Positions 8,724 through 22,866 of a stretch of DNA of 64,000 nt are shown here, in pieces; the first letter of the stretch is position 1; each line of letters opens with the position of its first letter. A model generated the notes under the pieces. It was given only the letters and a program-made list of their open reading frames with translations, was not told the DNA's origin and did not search any database. Source of the DNA: Corynebacterium humireducens NBRC 106098 = DSM 45392 (lineage in GTDB: Bacteria > Actinomycetota > Actinomycetes > Mycobacteriales > Mycobacteriaceae). The stretch lies in assembly GCF_000819445.1 (NCBI RefSeq), contig NZ_CP005286.1, positions 1,674,001 to 1,738,000 on the forward strand, written 5' to 3'. Both the position numbers and the translations under genes were made by a program.

Positions 8724-9348
8724 TGTCTTCTGCCTCCTGCATGTTCAGCCACTCGTCGTGGGCCTTGACGACGTTGGCGTAAGTGTATCGGTGCTCCGGC
8801 GTCGCGCCGTGCTGGCGCACCGCAGCCATGTGCACCTTCGTGGAGTAGCCCTTGTGCGACGCGAAACCGTAGCCCGGGTAGGTCTCGTCGAGGTCCACCA
8901 TGAGGCGGTCACGGGTCACCTTCGCCAGGACGCTGGCCGCGGAGATCGACCGCACCACCGCGTCCCCGCCGACGACGGGCAGGTGCGGGACATCGAGGCC
9001 GGGGATGTGCCAGGCGTCGGTGAGCACGTAGCCGGGGCGCACGTCGAGGGCCGCGACCGCGCGCCGCATGCCGGAGATGTTGGCGTGCTGGATGCCGCGG
9101 GCGTCGATGGCCGTCGCGGAGATGGTGACCACCGACCACGCCACGGCGGCCTCGATGATGAGCGGGTAGAGCTTCTCCCGCCAGGCGGGCGTCAGTTTCT
9201 TGGAGTCGGTGAGCCGCTCCAGGCCGGGGATCTCCCCCGGCGGGAGGATGCACGCGGCCACCGTCAGCGGCCCGCAGCAGGCGCCGCGTCCCGCCTCGTC
9301 GACGCCGGCGACGGGGCCGAGGCCGCGGGCGTCGAGAAGTTCCTCCAC
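8713..9348 (-). CDS. rnhB: Ribonuclease HII
   Basis: RNase HII removes misincorporated ribonucleotides and RNA from RNA-DNA hybrids. This 211-residue protein has the metal-binding [14 protein letters not shown] motif with D and E of the active site, [11 protein letters not shown], and the later DGLTD-equivalent YVLTDAWHI. The GTG start overlaps the last base of the lepB stop (TAGTG), and the 3' end overlaps the DUF2469 gene, so the three genes form a tight operon. Confidence 0.95.
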   Translation of the reverse strand: MEELLDARGLGPVAGVDEAGRGACCGPLTVAACILPPGEIPGLERLTDSKKLTPAWREKLYPLIIEAAVAWSVVTISATAIDARGIQHANISGMRRAVAALDVRPGYVLTDAWHIPGLDVPHLPVVGGDAVVRSISAASVLAKVTRDRLMVDLDETYPGYGFASHKGYSTKVHMAAVRQHGATPEHRYTYANVVKAHDEWLNMQEAEDSER

Positions 9349-10082
9349 TACTGGATCGCCGGGTCGGCGACACCGCCGATGCGGTTGAACGGGAAGATGA
9401 TGAACTGCACCTTGCCGCGGATGTGGTCCTCCGGGATCGTGCCCTGGAACTCGTCGCCGATGTGCGCGCGGGAGTCGGCGGAGTTGGTGCGGTTGTCGCC
9501 CATCATGAAGTAGTTGTCCTCCGGCACCGTCAGCGGACCGAAGTAGGAGCCGCCGCAGGCCTCGGAACCCGTCGCCGGGTCCACCGGGTAGGCCAGGGGC
9601 TGCAGGGTGTAGGACTGGTCGATCGGCTGGCCGTCGACCATCACCGCCGGGTCGCCCTCCTGGCAGGACACGGTCTGCCCGCCGGTGGCGATGATGCGCT
9701 TGACCAGGTCATTCTCGTCAGGGGCGACCAGGCCCACGTAGGAGCCGAAGTTCTGCAGCGCACGGACGACGTCGTTCTGGGAACGCTGGGACACGAAGCC
9801 CTGGTTCCACGAGTCGGTGCCCTTGAACACGACGACGTCACCCGGCTCCGGGTCACCGAAGCGGTACGACACCTTGTCCACGAAGATGCGGTCACCCGTG
9901 CAGCCGGCACAGCCATGCAGGGTCGGCTCCATCGACTGCGAGGGGATCATGTACACCCGACCGACGAAGGTCTGGAGCAGGAAGATCGCGAGCAGCGTCA
10001 GGGCGATGACCACCGGAATCTCGATGTACCACGGTGCGGGCTTCTTCTCAGACTCCCCGGTTTCCTTCTCCGAATCAATCAC
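9348..10082 (-). CDS. lepB: Signal peptidase I
   Basis: This 244-residue type I signal peptidase cleaves Sec and Tat signal peptides outside the membrane. A short cytoplasmic tail is followed by one transmembrane helix (about residues 18-40). The catalytic Ser50 (SQSMEP) and general base Lys128 (DLVKRIIA) are both present, and [11 protein letters not shown] is the conserved box near the C-terminus. The GTG start at 10082 has no SD, and TAAGCT ends 8 nt upstream, so it is probably leaderless. It is separated from rplS, its usual neighbour, by an inserted exporter and an unknown gene. Confidence 0.95.
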   Translation of the reverse strand: MIDSEKETGESEKKPAPWYIEIPVVIALTLLAIFLLQTFVGRVYMIPSQSMEPTLHGCAGCTGDRIFVDKVSYRFGDPEPGDVVVFKGTDSWNQGFVSQRSQNDVVRALQNFGSYVGLVAPDENDLVKRIIATGGQTVSCQEGDPAVMVDGQPIDQSYTLQPLAYPVDPATGSEACGGSYFGPLTVPEDNYFMMGDNRTNSADSRAHIGDEFQGTIPEDHIRGKVQFIIFPFNRIGGVADPAIQ

Positions 10083-10127
10083 GGGGACCGAGCTTAGCAG
10101 CAGGTGACGGGCCTACACTGGTACGAC

Positions 10128-11843
10128 ATGAAGTCCTCCGCGTTCCGTGCGCTTCTCAGCATGCTCGGCCACCACAAGGGAGCCCTCACCGCCGCGGTGG
10201 TGCTCTCCCTGATCGGATCGGCCCTCGGGCTGGCGCAACCCATGGTGATCAACCGCCTCATCTCCACCGTGGGTGAGGGTCCGATCGCCCACCTCGCGTG
10301 GATCCTGGTGGTGCTGCTGGTGGTGTCCTCGGTGCTCGGCGCGCTGCAGTCCTACCTGCTCACCGTCACCGCGGAGACCGCGGTCAAGGCCACCCGCCAC
10401 GACCTCATCGGCCGTCTGCTGCGCCTGCCGATCCCCGTGTACGACAGGCACCGCACCGGCGACCTGGTCACCCGCCTGGGTTCGGACACCACCATCATCC
10501 GCGCCGCATTCACCGGCGGCCTGGTCAGCGCCATCGGCGGACTGGCCACGATGATCGGTGCGATCGTCCTCATGGCGCTTGTCGACGTCTTCATGCTCGT
10601 CCTCGTCCTCGCCGTCGTCGCCGTGACGCTGCTGGCGGTCATCGGCTCCTCTACCCTCATCCAGCGCTACACCAAACGCGCCCAGAAGGCGGTCGGTGAC
10701 CTCGGCGCCGGCATGGACCGCGCCCTCGTCGCCGTGCGCACCATCCGCGCGTCCGGCGCCCAGGACAAGGTGGAGGCCGACCTGCGTGCCGACGCCGACA
10801 ACGCCTGGCTCCAGGGTGTCCGCATCGCGCGGGTCGCGGCGCTGATCTTCCCCGCCGCCGGACTGGCGATGCAGGGCTCCTTCCTGCTCGTCCTCGGCAT
10901 CGGCGGCGCCCGCGTCGCCGCCGGCACCATCACCGTCGCCGACCTGGTCACCTTCGTGCTCTACCTGTTCATGGTGTCCATGCCGCTCGGCTCGATCTTC
11001 GGGGCGATCACCACGATCCGCCAGGCCATGGGTGCGATCGAACGCATCCAGCAGGTCATGGACGAGGCCCCCGAGTCGACCGACGGCGTCGCCGCCCGCC
11101 CGGCCCACTCCGTGCGTTTCGACGACGTCTCCTTCGCCTACGAGACCGCCGAGGACGAGGAGCCGGTGCCCGTCCTGGAGAACGTCACCGTCGACATCCC
11201 CGCCAGCCGCAAGACCGCCATCGTCGGCCCCTCCGGCTCCGGCAAGTCCACCATGCTCGCGCTCATCGAACGCTTCTACGACCCCACCTCTGGGCGGCTG
11301 TTCCTCGGGGACCAGGACATGGCCGACCTCACGCGGGCGTCGGTCCGGGAGATCGTCGGCTACGTCGAACAGGAGGCCGCCGTGCTGGCCGGCACCGTCC
11401 GCGACAACCTGCTGCTCGCCACCCCGAACGCCACCGACGAGCAGTGCTGGTGGGCCCTCGACCAGGTCAACCTGCGCGAACGTATGGAGGAGGCCGACGG
11501 CCTCGACACCGAGCTCGGCGACCGTGGCCTCACCCTCTCCGGCGGTCAGCGCCAGCGGCTGGCGCTGGCCCGCATGCTCCTCATGGACAGCCCGATCCTG
11601 CTTCTCGACGAACCCACCTCCGCCGTCGACTCCCAGAATGAGCAGCTCATCCTCGACGCCATCGACGCCTCCGCCACGGACCGCACCCTCGTGGTCGTCG
11701 CCCACCGACTGTCCACGGTCACCGACGCCGACCAGATCATCGTGCTCGACGACGGGCGCGTCGCCGGGGTGGGCACCCATGAGGAACTGATGCAGTCGAG
11801 TCCGCTCTACCGCGACCTGGCCTCCCGCCAGCTGCTGGCTTAA
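10128..11843 (+). CDS. ABC exporter, fused membrane and ATPase domains
   Basis: A 571-residue half-transporter expected to work as a homodimer. Six transmembrane helices occupy about residues 15-300. The nucleotide-binding domain follows, with Walker A GPSGSGKST, the signature LSGGQRQRLALARML, Walker B ILLLDEPTSAVD and H-loop VVVAHRLSTV. The substrate cannot be told from sequence; related proteins are annotated as multidrug or lipid exporters. I chose the ATG at 10128 because TACACT (10114-10119) stands 8 nt before it. A GTG at 10104 would lie upstream of that promoter. It is divergent from lepB and interrupts the rplS-lepB order. Confidence 0.93.
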   Translation: MKSSAFRALLSMLGHHKGALTAAVVLSLIGSALGLAQPMVINRLISTVGEGPIAHLAWILVVLLVVSSVLGALQSYLLTVTAETAVKATRHDLIGRLLRLPIPVYDRHRTGDLVTRLGSDTTIIRAAFTGGLVSAIGGLATMIGAIVLMALVDVFMLVLVLAVVAVTLLAVIGSSTLIQRYTKRAQKAVGDLGAGMDRALVAVRTIRASGAQDKVEADLRADADNAWLQGVRIARVAALIFPAAGLAMQGSFLLVLGIGGARVAAGTITVADLVTFVLYLFMVSMPLGSIFGAITTIRQAMGAIERIQQVMDEAPESTDGVAARPAHSVRFDDVSFAYETAEDEEPVPVLENVTVDIPASRKTAIVGPSGSGKSTMLALIERFYDPTSGRLFLGDQDMADLTRASVREIVGYVEQEAAVLAGTVRDNLLLATPNATDEQCWWALDQVNLRERMEEADGLDTELGDRGLTLSGGQRQRLALARMLLMDSPILLLDEPTSAVDSQNEQLILDAIDASATDRTLVVVAHRLSTVTDADQIIVLDDGRVAGVGTHEELMQSSPLYRDLASRQLLA

Positions 11844-11844
11844 G

Positions 11845-11984
11845 CCCCCTGAACGGCGCAAATCCCGGGCCCCGTCTTGCGACGGGACTACCGGGATTCA
11901 CTTCTTCACCCTGACCTTTATCTCTAACTGTCCGGTGAAGCTTGTCCGATCAATGTAACCCAGGCCACACTCATGTGTCAATAG
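11845..11984. repeat. 140-bp direct repeat, left copy
   Basis: Matches 12997-13136 without gaps, with about 5 mismatches in 140 (four of them clustered at 11964-11974). It begins 2 nt after the exporter stop codon and overlaps the last codons of the unknown minus-strand gene. It contains a nested hairpin (AATCCCGG...CCGGGATT enclosing CCCGTC...GACGGG), a second inverted repeat (CTTCACC...GGTGAAG), and on the minus strand TTGACA (11976-11981) 18 bp from TACATT (11952-11957). Confidence 0.95.
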
Positions 11985-12984
11985 TCCCGTCCCAGTCCCG
12001 GACCTCCTCCCCTGCGGCGATGTCCCGGAACCAGTAGGTCTCCTCCGGTGCCCAGCCGGCCAGCACACTGGCCCGGCCCTCATCGACGGGCACCGCCAGA
12101 CCGGCGGTGGTGAGGTATCCGCGGACCGTGAGGTGCACGGCGTCATAGTGCTCCGCGACGCCCTCGTAGTCAGGCATCACCCACCGGCCCTCCCGGCCCG
12201 TACACTGCGCCCAGTTGTAGCGCTTCTGGTTCGTCACCTCCAGCGGGAAACGACGGCACAGCCCGGCCCAGTCCTGCGGGCCCGTGATCTCGAGGACGCG
12301 GGGAGAATCAGGTACCTCCACCCGTCGGCACCGGACCTGTCTCCAGCCGAAGGAATCCTCCATGAAGTGCAGGCCGGCCGGGGTGGCGTCGGGAAGCAGC
12401 GTGGTCGTCACCGGCAGCCCGAAGGGCGGGGTCGACCACCATTCGCCGCCGCCAAGGTTCCTCCTCGCCTCCTCCCGCCGTGTCTGCTCTGCCCAGCGCC
12501 GCAGGACGCGGGAGGAGGGCGGGGCAGGCGCCTCGTCACGGTGTCCATCGCGCCACCACAGCTCCCACTGGTCGTCCCCGTCGAAGGGGGCGTCGAACCA
12601 GGGGGCCACCAGGTGCTCCTCCACGCGGGTCAGCGCCGCGCGGATCTCCGGGGTCGCCAGCAGATGGTCCCACCCGGAGGGCGGCTGCCAGTAGGCGGCG
12701 TTGTCCACGGCGTCGGCCACACAGTTCCGGAGCATGTCGACGGTCGGCTCCACCAGGGGTGTGCCATCCAGGAGTGCCGCCACCTCCCCCGGCGTCACGT
12801 CCGGCCAGTCAGGCGACGGCGTCGAGGAGCCTCCGTCGATGGTGTAGTAGGAGACGTTCGACGTCTCGAAGGGGCGTGTGGCGTGGAAGAGCGCCGAGTG
12901 CAGGGGGTGGTCGACTGTGTCGGTTGCCGCCAGGGCGAGCTCCATGAGGACGTCGCGGCCACGGGGCGCGTCAACCAGCTTCAT
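11971..12984 (-). CDS. Unrecognised 337-residue protein between direct repeats
   Basis: I do not recognise this protein. It is rich in Trp, Pro and acidic residues (for example GDDQWELWWRDGH and QPPSGWDHLL), and has no signal peptide, transmembrane segment or familiar catalytic motif. It looks cytoplasmic. The start at 12984 (MKLVDAPRG) is 6 nt after TACGGT. A GTG at 13053 inside the repeat would add 23 residues encoded by the hairpin and is less likely. The gene sits exactly in the unit between two 140-bp direct repeats, with a good promoter in the upstream copy. Composition resembles its neighbours, so recent transfer is not obvious. Confidence 0.7.
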   Translation of the reverse strand: MKLVDAPRGRDVLMELALAATDTVDHPLHSALFHATRPFETSNVSYYTIDGGSSTPSPDWPDVTPGEVAALLDGTPLVEPTVDMLRNCVADAVDNAAYWQPPSGWDHLLATPEIRAALTRVEEHLVAPWFDAPFDGDDQWELWWRDGHRDEAPAPPSSRVLRRWAEQTRREEARRNLGGGEWWSTPPFGLPVTTTLLPDATPAGLHFMEDSFGWRQVRCRRVEVPDSPRVLEITGPQDWAGLCRRFPLEVTNQKRYNWAQCTGREGRWVMPDYEGVAEHYDAVHLTVRGYLTTAGLAVPVDEGRASVLAGWAPEETYWFRDIAAGEEVRDWDGTIDT

Positions 12985-12996
12985 GAGCCCACCGTA

Positions 12997-13136
12997 CCCC
13001 CTGAACGGCGCAAATCCCGGGCCCCGTCTTGCGACGGGACTACCGGGATTCACTTCTTCACCCTGACCTTTATCTCTAACTGCCCGGTGAAGCTTGTCCG
13101 ATCAATGTAACCCAGGACACATTAAAGTGTCAATAG
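12997..13136. repeat. 140-bp direct repeat, right copy
   Basis: The copy upstream of the unknown minus-strand gene, offset exactly 1152 bp from the left copy. The same hairpins are present. Near its right end the imperfect region forms a clean palindrome (GACAC-N6-GTGTC, 13116-13131) that is partly altered in the left copy. Confidence 0.95.
13104..13133 (-). promoter_or_regulatory. Consensus-like promoter with internal palindrome
   Basis: On the minus strand TTGACA (13128-13133) and TACATT (13104-13109) are separated by 18 bp, close to the housekeeping-sigma consensus. The spacer holds most of a GACAC-N6-GTGTC palindrome, a plausible repressor site. It points toward the unknown gene at 11971-12984, giving a leader of about 110 nt that contains the GC hairpin. 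Confidence 0.65.
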
Positions 13137-13140
13137 GCGC

Positions 13141-13176
13141 CAAAAAGAAAAGCCCCACACCGTGCAGGTGTGGGGC
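13141..13176 (-). terminator. Intrinsic terminator after rplS
   Basis: A 9-bp perfect stem (CCCCACACC...GGTGTGGGG, 13153-13175) is followed on the minus strand by CTTTTCTTTTT. It lies 15 nt beyond the rplS stop. Confidence 0.92.
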
Positions 13177-13190
13177 GATTCCGGTGGAGC

Positions 13191-13532
13191 TTAGCGCTTC
13201 TCCTTGATGCGGGCTGCCTTGCCGCGCAGCTCGCGCAGGTAGTACAGCTTCGCACGACGGACGTCACCGCGGCGGACGACCTCGATGGAGGCGATGTTCG
13301 GGGAGTGGACCGGGAAGGTACGCTCCACGCCGATACCGAAGGAGACCTTGCGGATGGTGAAGGTCTCGCGGATGCCGGAGCCCTGGCGGCGGATGACGAC
13401 ACCCTTGAACAGCTGGGTACGCTCGGTGGAGCCCTCAATGACCTTGACGTGGACGTCGAGGGTGTCACCCGGGCGGAAGGCCGGGATGTCCTCGCGCAGC
13501 TGCGCGGAATCAACCTTGTCGAGAATGTTCAT
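13191..13532 (-). CDS. rplS: 50S ribosomal protein L19
   Basis: L19 sits at the 30S-50S interface. The 113-residue protein shows the standard features: [32 protein letters not shown], the [17 protein letters not shown] block and [28 protein letters not shown] at the C-terminus. AAAAGGA precedes the ATG. It is transcribed alone, with its own terminator. In related corynebacteria lepB follows closely, but here about 3.1 kb intervenes. Confidence 0.98.
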   Translation of the reverse strand: MNILDKVDSAQLREDIPAFRPGDTLDVHVKVIEGSTERTQLFKGVVIRRQGSGIRETFTIRKVSFGIGVERTFPVHSPNIASIEVVRRGDVRRAKLYYLRELRGKAARIKEKR

Positions 13533-13698
13533 GCGACATGTTCCTTTTCAGTTCTGGACAGAGGACCCTGGCGGCTCTTCCCTGTGTCGGGATGCTCGAC
13601 CGGTTCGTGCCCGTTACATACAACCCGCACAGTCTCCCATACCCGCCCCTCCCCCGCAAAATCTCCGGGCCCGGGAGGTGGTAGGCTTCCTCCCGACC

Positions 13699-16198
<2,500 letters not shown>

Positions 16199-16202
<4 letters not shown>

Positions 16203-17254
16203 TCACGGTCGTCGGTGGCGGGCTCGTCGGCCTGGCCACCGCCCTGCGGCTGGCCGACCGCGGCCACGGGGTCACCCTGCAGGACCCGGCCCCGGCGTCG
16301 GGTGCCACCCACCACGCGGGCGGCATGCTCGCCCCGGTCGCCGAGGTGGTGTACCGGCAGGAGGCGCTCTTCCCGCTCATGCTGCGTTCGGCGGAGCTGT
16401 ATCCGGGGCTGCTGGAGGTCGTCGGCAGGCACACGGACCTGCCCACGGGGCACCGCACCGAGGGCACCCTCGTCGTGGCGGCGGACCGGGCGGACGCCAC
16501 GCACCTGGCCGAGCTGACCGACTACCAGGCGCAGCACTCGATGACCGCGGAGCGGCTGCCGCTGCGGCAGGCCCGCTCGCTGGAGCCGGCGCTGTCGCCG
16601 CAGCTGGCGGGCGCGGTGCACATCCCGGGCGACCACCAGGTCAACCCGCGGATGTTCGCGGTGGCGCTGCTCGACGCACTGGGGAACCTCGGCGTGCGTG
16701 TCGTCCGTGAGCGGGCGGAGGAACTGCCCGCCGGCCAGGTCATCCTGGCCAACGGGCTCGGTGCCGCCGCCCTGCACCCGGGTCTGCAGCTGCGGCCCGT
16801 GTACGGTGACATCCTGCGCCTGGGGGTGCCGGAGCATCTGCAGCCGCTGCTCACGCGGGTGGTGCGGGGCTTCGTCGAGGACCGTCCCGTCTACCTGATC
16901 CCCCGCACGGACGGCACGCTGGCCATCGGCGCGACGAGCCGTGAAGATGACCGCCCCATCCCCCGCACCGGTGCCGTGCACGACCTGCTGCGCGACGCCA
17001 CCCGCCTGGTGCCGGGCATCGAGGAGTGCGACTTCCTCGAGGCCACCACGGGGGCACGTCCGGGCACGCCGGATGATCTTCCGTACCTTGGGAGGGTGAA
17101 CGAGCACCTCATCGTCTCGACCGGCTATTTCCGCCACGGGATCCTGCTCACCGCGCTGGCCGCCGACGTGGCGGTCCACCTCGTGGAGGGCACCGACCCG
17201 GGCATCGATCTGGCGGCCTGCGACCCGCACCGTCACACCGCCCACCAGGAGTGA
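16199..17254 (+). CDS. thiO: Glycine oxidase ThiO
   Basis: A 351-residue FAD-dependent oxidase of the DAO family that makes dehydroglycine for thiazole synthesis in aerobes. The N-terminus has the FAD dinucleotide fold (VVGGGLVGLATALRLADRG) with the acidic end of beta-2 slightly altered (TLQDP). The C-terminus has ARPGTPDDLPYLG and TGYFRHGILLTALAA, typical of ThiO. The GTG start overlaps the thiE stop (GTGA). Its presence rather than thiH indicates the oxygen-dependent route. Confidence 0.93.
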
Positions 17255-17256
17255 TC

Positions 17257-17457
17257 ATGAACCTCACCGTCAACAACGAGTCCGTGTCCACCACCGCCAC
17301 CACCCTGCTCGGGCTGCTCGAGGAGACCCTCGGTCAGCTGCCGGGCGCCGGTGTCGCCGTCGCCGTCGACGGTGACGTCGTGCCGCGTTCCGAATGGGAC
17401 CGCGCCCTCGAGGAGGGCCAGACCATCGACATTCTCACCGCAGTCCAGGGAGGCTGA
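17257..17457 (+). CDS. thiS: Sulfur carrier protein ThiS
   Basis: A 66-residue ubiquitin-like carrier that is adenylated and thiocarboxylated at its C-terminal Gly-Gly (ending AVQGG), then donates sulfur to ThiG. I prefer the ATG at 17257, which has AGGAG 7 nt upstream, over the GTG two codons earlier that overlaps the thiO stop. It is 3 nt before thiG. Confidence 0.94.
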   Translation: MNLTVNNESVSTTATTLLGLLEETLGQLPGAGVAVAVDGDVVPRSEWDRALEEGQTIDILTAVQGG

Positions 17458-18242
<785 letters not shown>

Positions 18243-18243
<1 letters not shown>

Positions 18244-19319
18244 TGCTCCCCGAGCCTGAACTGCGCCGCACCGCCCGCCAGCTCGCCCTGCCCGGCTACG
18301 GCCTCGAGCAGCAGGAGCGGCTGCACCGCGCCCACGTCCTCGTCATCGGCGCCGGCGGCCTCGGCTGCCCGGCGATGCAGTCGCTGGCCTCCGCCGGTGT
18401 CGGCCACATCACGGTCATCGACGACGACACCGTCGACATCACCAACATCCACCGTCAGATCCTCTTCGGGGCCTCCGACGTGGGGCGCGTGAAGGTGGAC
18501 GTCGCCGCCGAACGTCTCCGGGAGCTGCAGCCGGGGATCACGGTGACGGCGCTGAACGAGCGGCTGACCGTCGACAATGCGGTGGAACTGGTGGGGTCCG
18601 TGGACCTGGTCCTCGACGGCTCCGACTCCTTCGAGACGAAGTACCTCGTCGCCGACGCCGCCGAGATCACCGGCACCCCCCTGGTGTGGGGTACGGTGCT
18701 GCGTTTCCACGGCGACGTGTGCCTGTTCAACTCCGGCCCCGCGCAGCGCGGCGTCGGTCTGCGTGACCTGTTCCCCGAGCAGCCGCGCGGCGACTCCATC
18801 CCCGACTGCGCCACCGCCGGCGTCCTCGGCGCCACCACCGCGGTGGTCGGCGGCCTGCTGGCCACCACCGCCATCGGCTGGCTCGCCGGCCTCGACGTGG
18901 TGCCGGGCCGCATGTTCAGCTACGACGCCTTCCCCGGCTCTACCCGCACGTTCCAGATCCTGGCGGACCCGGCGCGCACGCCCGTGACCTCGCTGGAACC
19001 GTCGTATGGTGGGGACATGTGTGCATTCAATCCCGCTGAGGCGCTTCTCGACGACGTCCGCGCCGGCAAGGCCGTCCTCCTCGACATCCGTGAGCCCCAC
19101 GAGAAGATGCTCAACGACTCCCTCGCGGAGCTGAACCCGGTGCGTCTGCCGCTCTCGGACATCTTCTCCCCCGACACGATCCGCCGCCGCCTGGGCGATG
19201 CGGAGCGGGTGGTCGTGCACTGCGCCTCGGGGATGCGCTCGGCCGAGTTCTGCGCGAGGTACGCGGACCTCGGCTACGAGTTCATCGACCTGCCCGGCGG
19301 GATCAACGGCCTGCGCTGA
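18243..19319 (+). CDS. thiF: ThiF-type adenylyltransferase with rhodanese domain
   Basis: A 358-residue E1-like protein that activates ThiS. The N-terminal 250 residues hold the ATP-binding fold (VLVIGAGGLGCPAMQSLASAGVG), the R and N residues of NIHRQILF and the later DCATAGVLG. In canonical MoeB/ThiF proteins zinc-binding Cys pairs would follow, but I cannot pick them out. The last 100 residues are a rhodanese domain with an intact Cys loop (CASGMRS), so sulfur may be delivered in cis. The GTG start overlaps the thiG stop. MoeB-like activity on molybdopterin carriers is an alternative. Confidence 0.9.
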
Positions 19320-19332
19320 ACGCCGCGGGAGC

Positions 19333-21594
<2,262 letters not shown>

Positions 21595-21614
21595 TCGCGT
21601 CAGTCTACGCGGGC

Positions 21615-22367
21615 TCAGCGCACCAGCGTCCACGCCACCGAACCGAGGACACCGACGACGAGGAACAGGCGCAGCAGCCGGTCATCGACGCGCGAGACCA
21701 CCCCCGACCCCAGCCACCCGCCGAACGCGTTGCCGACGGCCAACGCCAGCACCGGCAGCAGCGGGGGCGGGGCGAGCAGTCCGAAGACCAGCGCACCGGT
21801 GCCGTTGAGGATGAGCTGGACCAGCTTCGCCGAGGCCAGACCGGTGCGCAGCTGCGCACCGAGGTACCACTGCATGACCAGGATGAGCACGCTGCCGGTG
21901 GCCGGGCCCAGGAAGCCGTCGTAGAAACCCAGGGCGGCGGTGAGGGCCGCCAGGGCCAGTGGGGTGGCCGCACGGGAGCGGGTCGGGGTGAGCCGCGGCT
22001 GCACGGCGACGACGTAGACGAGCACGACCAGCAGGGCCCCCACGAGGTAGGGACGGAACTGGGAGGTGTCCATCTGCCCCGCCAGCCAGGCACCCAGACA
22101 GACCATCGGGACGGCAGTGACCAGGGAGACCGCCACGGTGCGACGGTCGGGGCGGGCGACGTCGGGCAGCCGGGCGAAGCGTACGTACGACACCACGTTG
22201 CCCACGGCCGCCGATGCCTTGTTCACCGCCATCACCGGCGCGACCGCCCCTGGGCCGGCGAGGGCGAACAGCGCCGGGATCTGCAGCATGCCTCCCCCAC
22301 CGGTGGTCGCGTCGGCGATGCCCGCGGCCAGTCCGACCAGGAGGAGCACCCAGAGGTCGGTGTCCAT
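21615..22367 (-). CDS. TauE/SafE-family membrane permease
   Basis: A 250-residue polytopic protein with about eight hydrophobic segments. The N-terminal GLAAGIADATTGGGGMLQIPAL and the second-half GFYDGFLGPATGS are the paired motifs of the TauE/SafE (DUF81) family, proposed exporters of sulfonates or related organic anions. The substrate is unknown. I chose the ATG at 22367; one at 22379 is also possible. It diverges from the GntR gene, and the operator-like palindromes at 22411-22451 lie between them. Confidence 0.87.
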   Translation of the reverse strand: MDTDLWVLLLVGLAAGIADATTGGGGMLQIPALFALAGPGAVAPVMAVNKASAAVGNVVSYVRFARLPDVARPDRRTVAVSLVTAVPMVCLGAWLAGQMDTSQFRPYLVGALLVVLVYVVAVQPRLTPTRSRAATPLALAALTAALGFYDGFLGPATGSVLILVMQWYLGAQLRTGLASAKLVQLILNGTGALVFGLLAPPPLLPVLALAVGNAFGGWLGSGVVSRVDDRLLRLFLVVGVLGSVAWTLVR

Positions 22368-22426
22368 ACAGTCGAGCATGCTCGTCGGAGCCGGTCATCT
22401 CAACCACCGGAGTGCGCAGCTGCGCA

Positions 22427-22451
22427 CTTGTGCTAGCATGGATAGCACAAG
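22427..22451. promoter_or_regulatory. Operator-like palindrome before the GntR gene
   Basis: Perfect 9-bp arms, CTTGTGCTA (22427-22435) and TAGCACAAG (22443-22451), separated by 7 bp. It is centred about 70 bp upstream of the GntR start and next to another palindrome (22411-22428). Dyad sites of this size are usual for GntR/YtrA dimers, so autoregulation is likely. Confidence 0.65.
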
Positions 22452-22509
22452 CAGCAGAAAGGGAAGGGACAGGCATGATCCACGACGCCTGCAGTCACCG
22501 GGAGATCTG

Positions 22510-22866
22510 ATGCTCATCCACCTCGACGCCTCCTCCCCCACCCCGCTCTACGCGCAGCTCATCGCGGCGCTGCGCAGGGCGATCGTCTCCGGGGACATTG
22601 CCGACGGCGAGCGCCTCCCCTCCGCGCAGGACCTCGCCGCTGCCCTCGACCTCAACCGCAACACGGTGCTGCGCGCCTACCGTGACCTCCGCGAGGAGGG
22701 GCTCGTCGAACTCCACCGCGGCCGGGGCACCATCGCGCGGCGGCCGACGCGGGCCCCGGACGGGGGCGTCGAGAAGCATCTTGACGCCCTCGCCGCCGCC
22801 GCCAGGGAAGCCCACGTCCCCCTCGCCGACCTCGTCGCCGGCCTGACCATCAGAGGAGTCCTGTGA
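22510..22866 (+). CDS. GntR-family (YtrA-like) regulator
   Basis: A 118-residue repressor-type protein. Residues about 10-75 form a GntR winged helix (PLYAQLIAALRRAIVSGDIADGERLPSAQDLAAALDLNRNTVLRAYRDLREEGLVE). The short C-terminal part lacks a large effector domain, as in the YtrA subfamily, which usually controls linked membrane or ABC genes. GGGAG lies about 7 nt upstream of the ATG. It overlaps the first codon of a downstream membrane gene that is now a pseudogene, so it may have outlived its main target. Confidence 0.9.
   Translation: MLIHLDASSPTPLYAQLIAALRRAIVSGDIADGERLPSAQDLAAALDLNRNTVLRAYRDLREEGLVELHRGRGTIARRPTRAPDGGVEKHLDALAAAAREAHVPLADLVAGLTIRGVL

Noticed and set aside
10113..11861. 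Long minus-strand frame opposite the ABC exporter
   Set aside because: It has low-complexity Gly/Asp/Val/His composition typical of antisense frames in GC-rich genes, and the plus frame has full ABC motifs.
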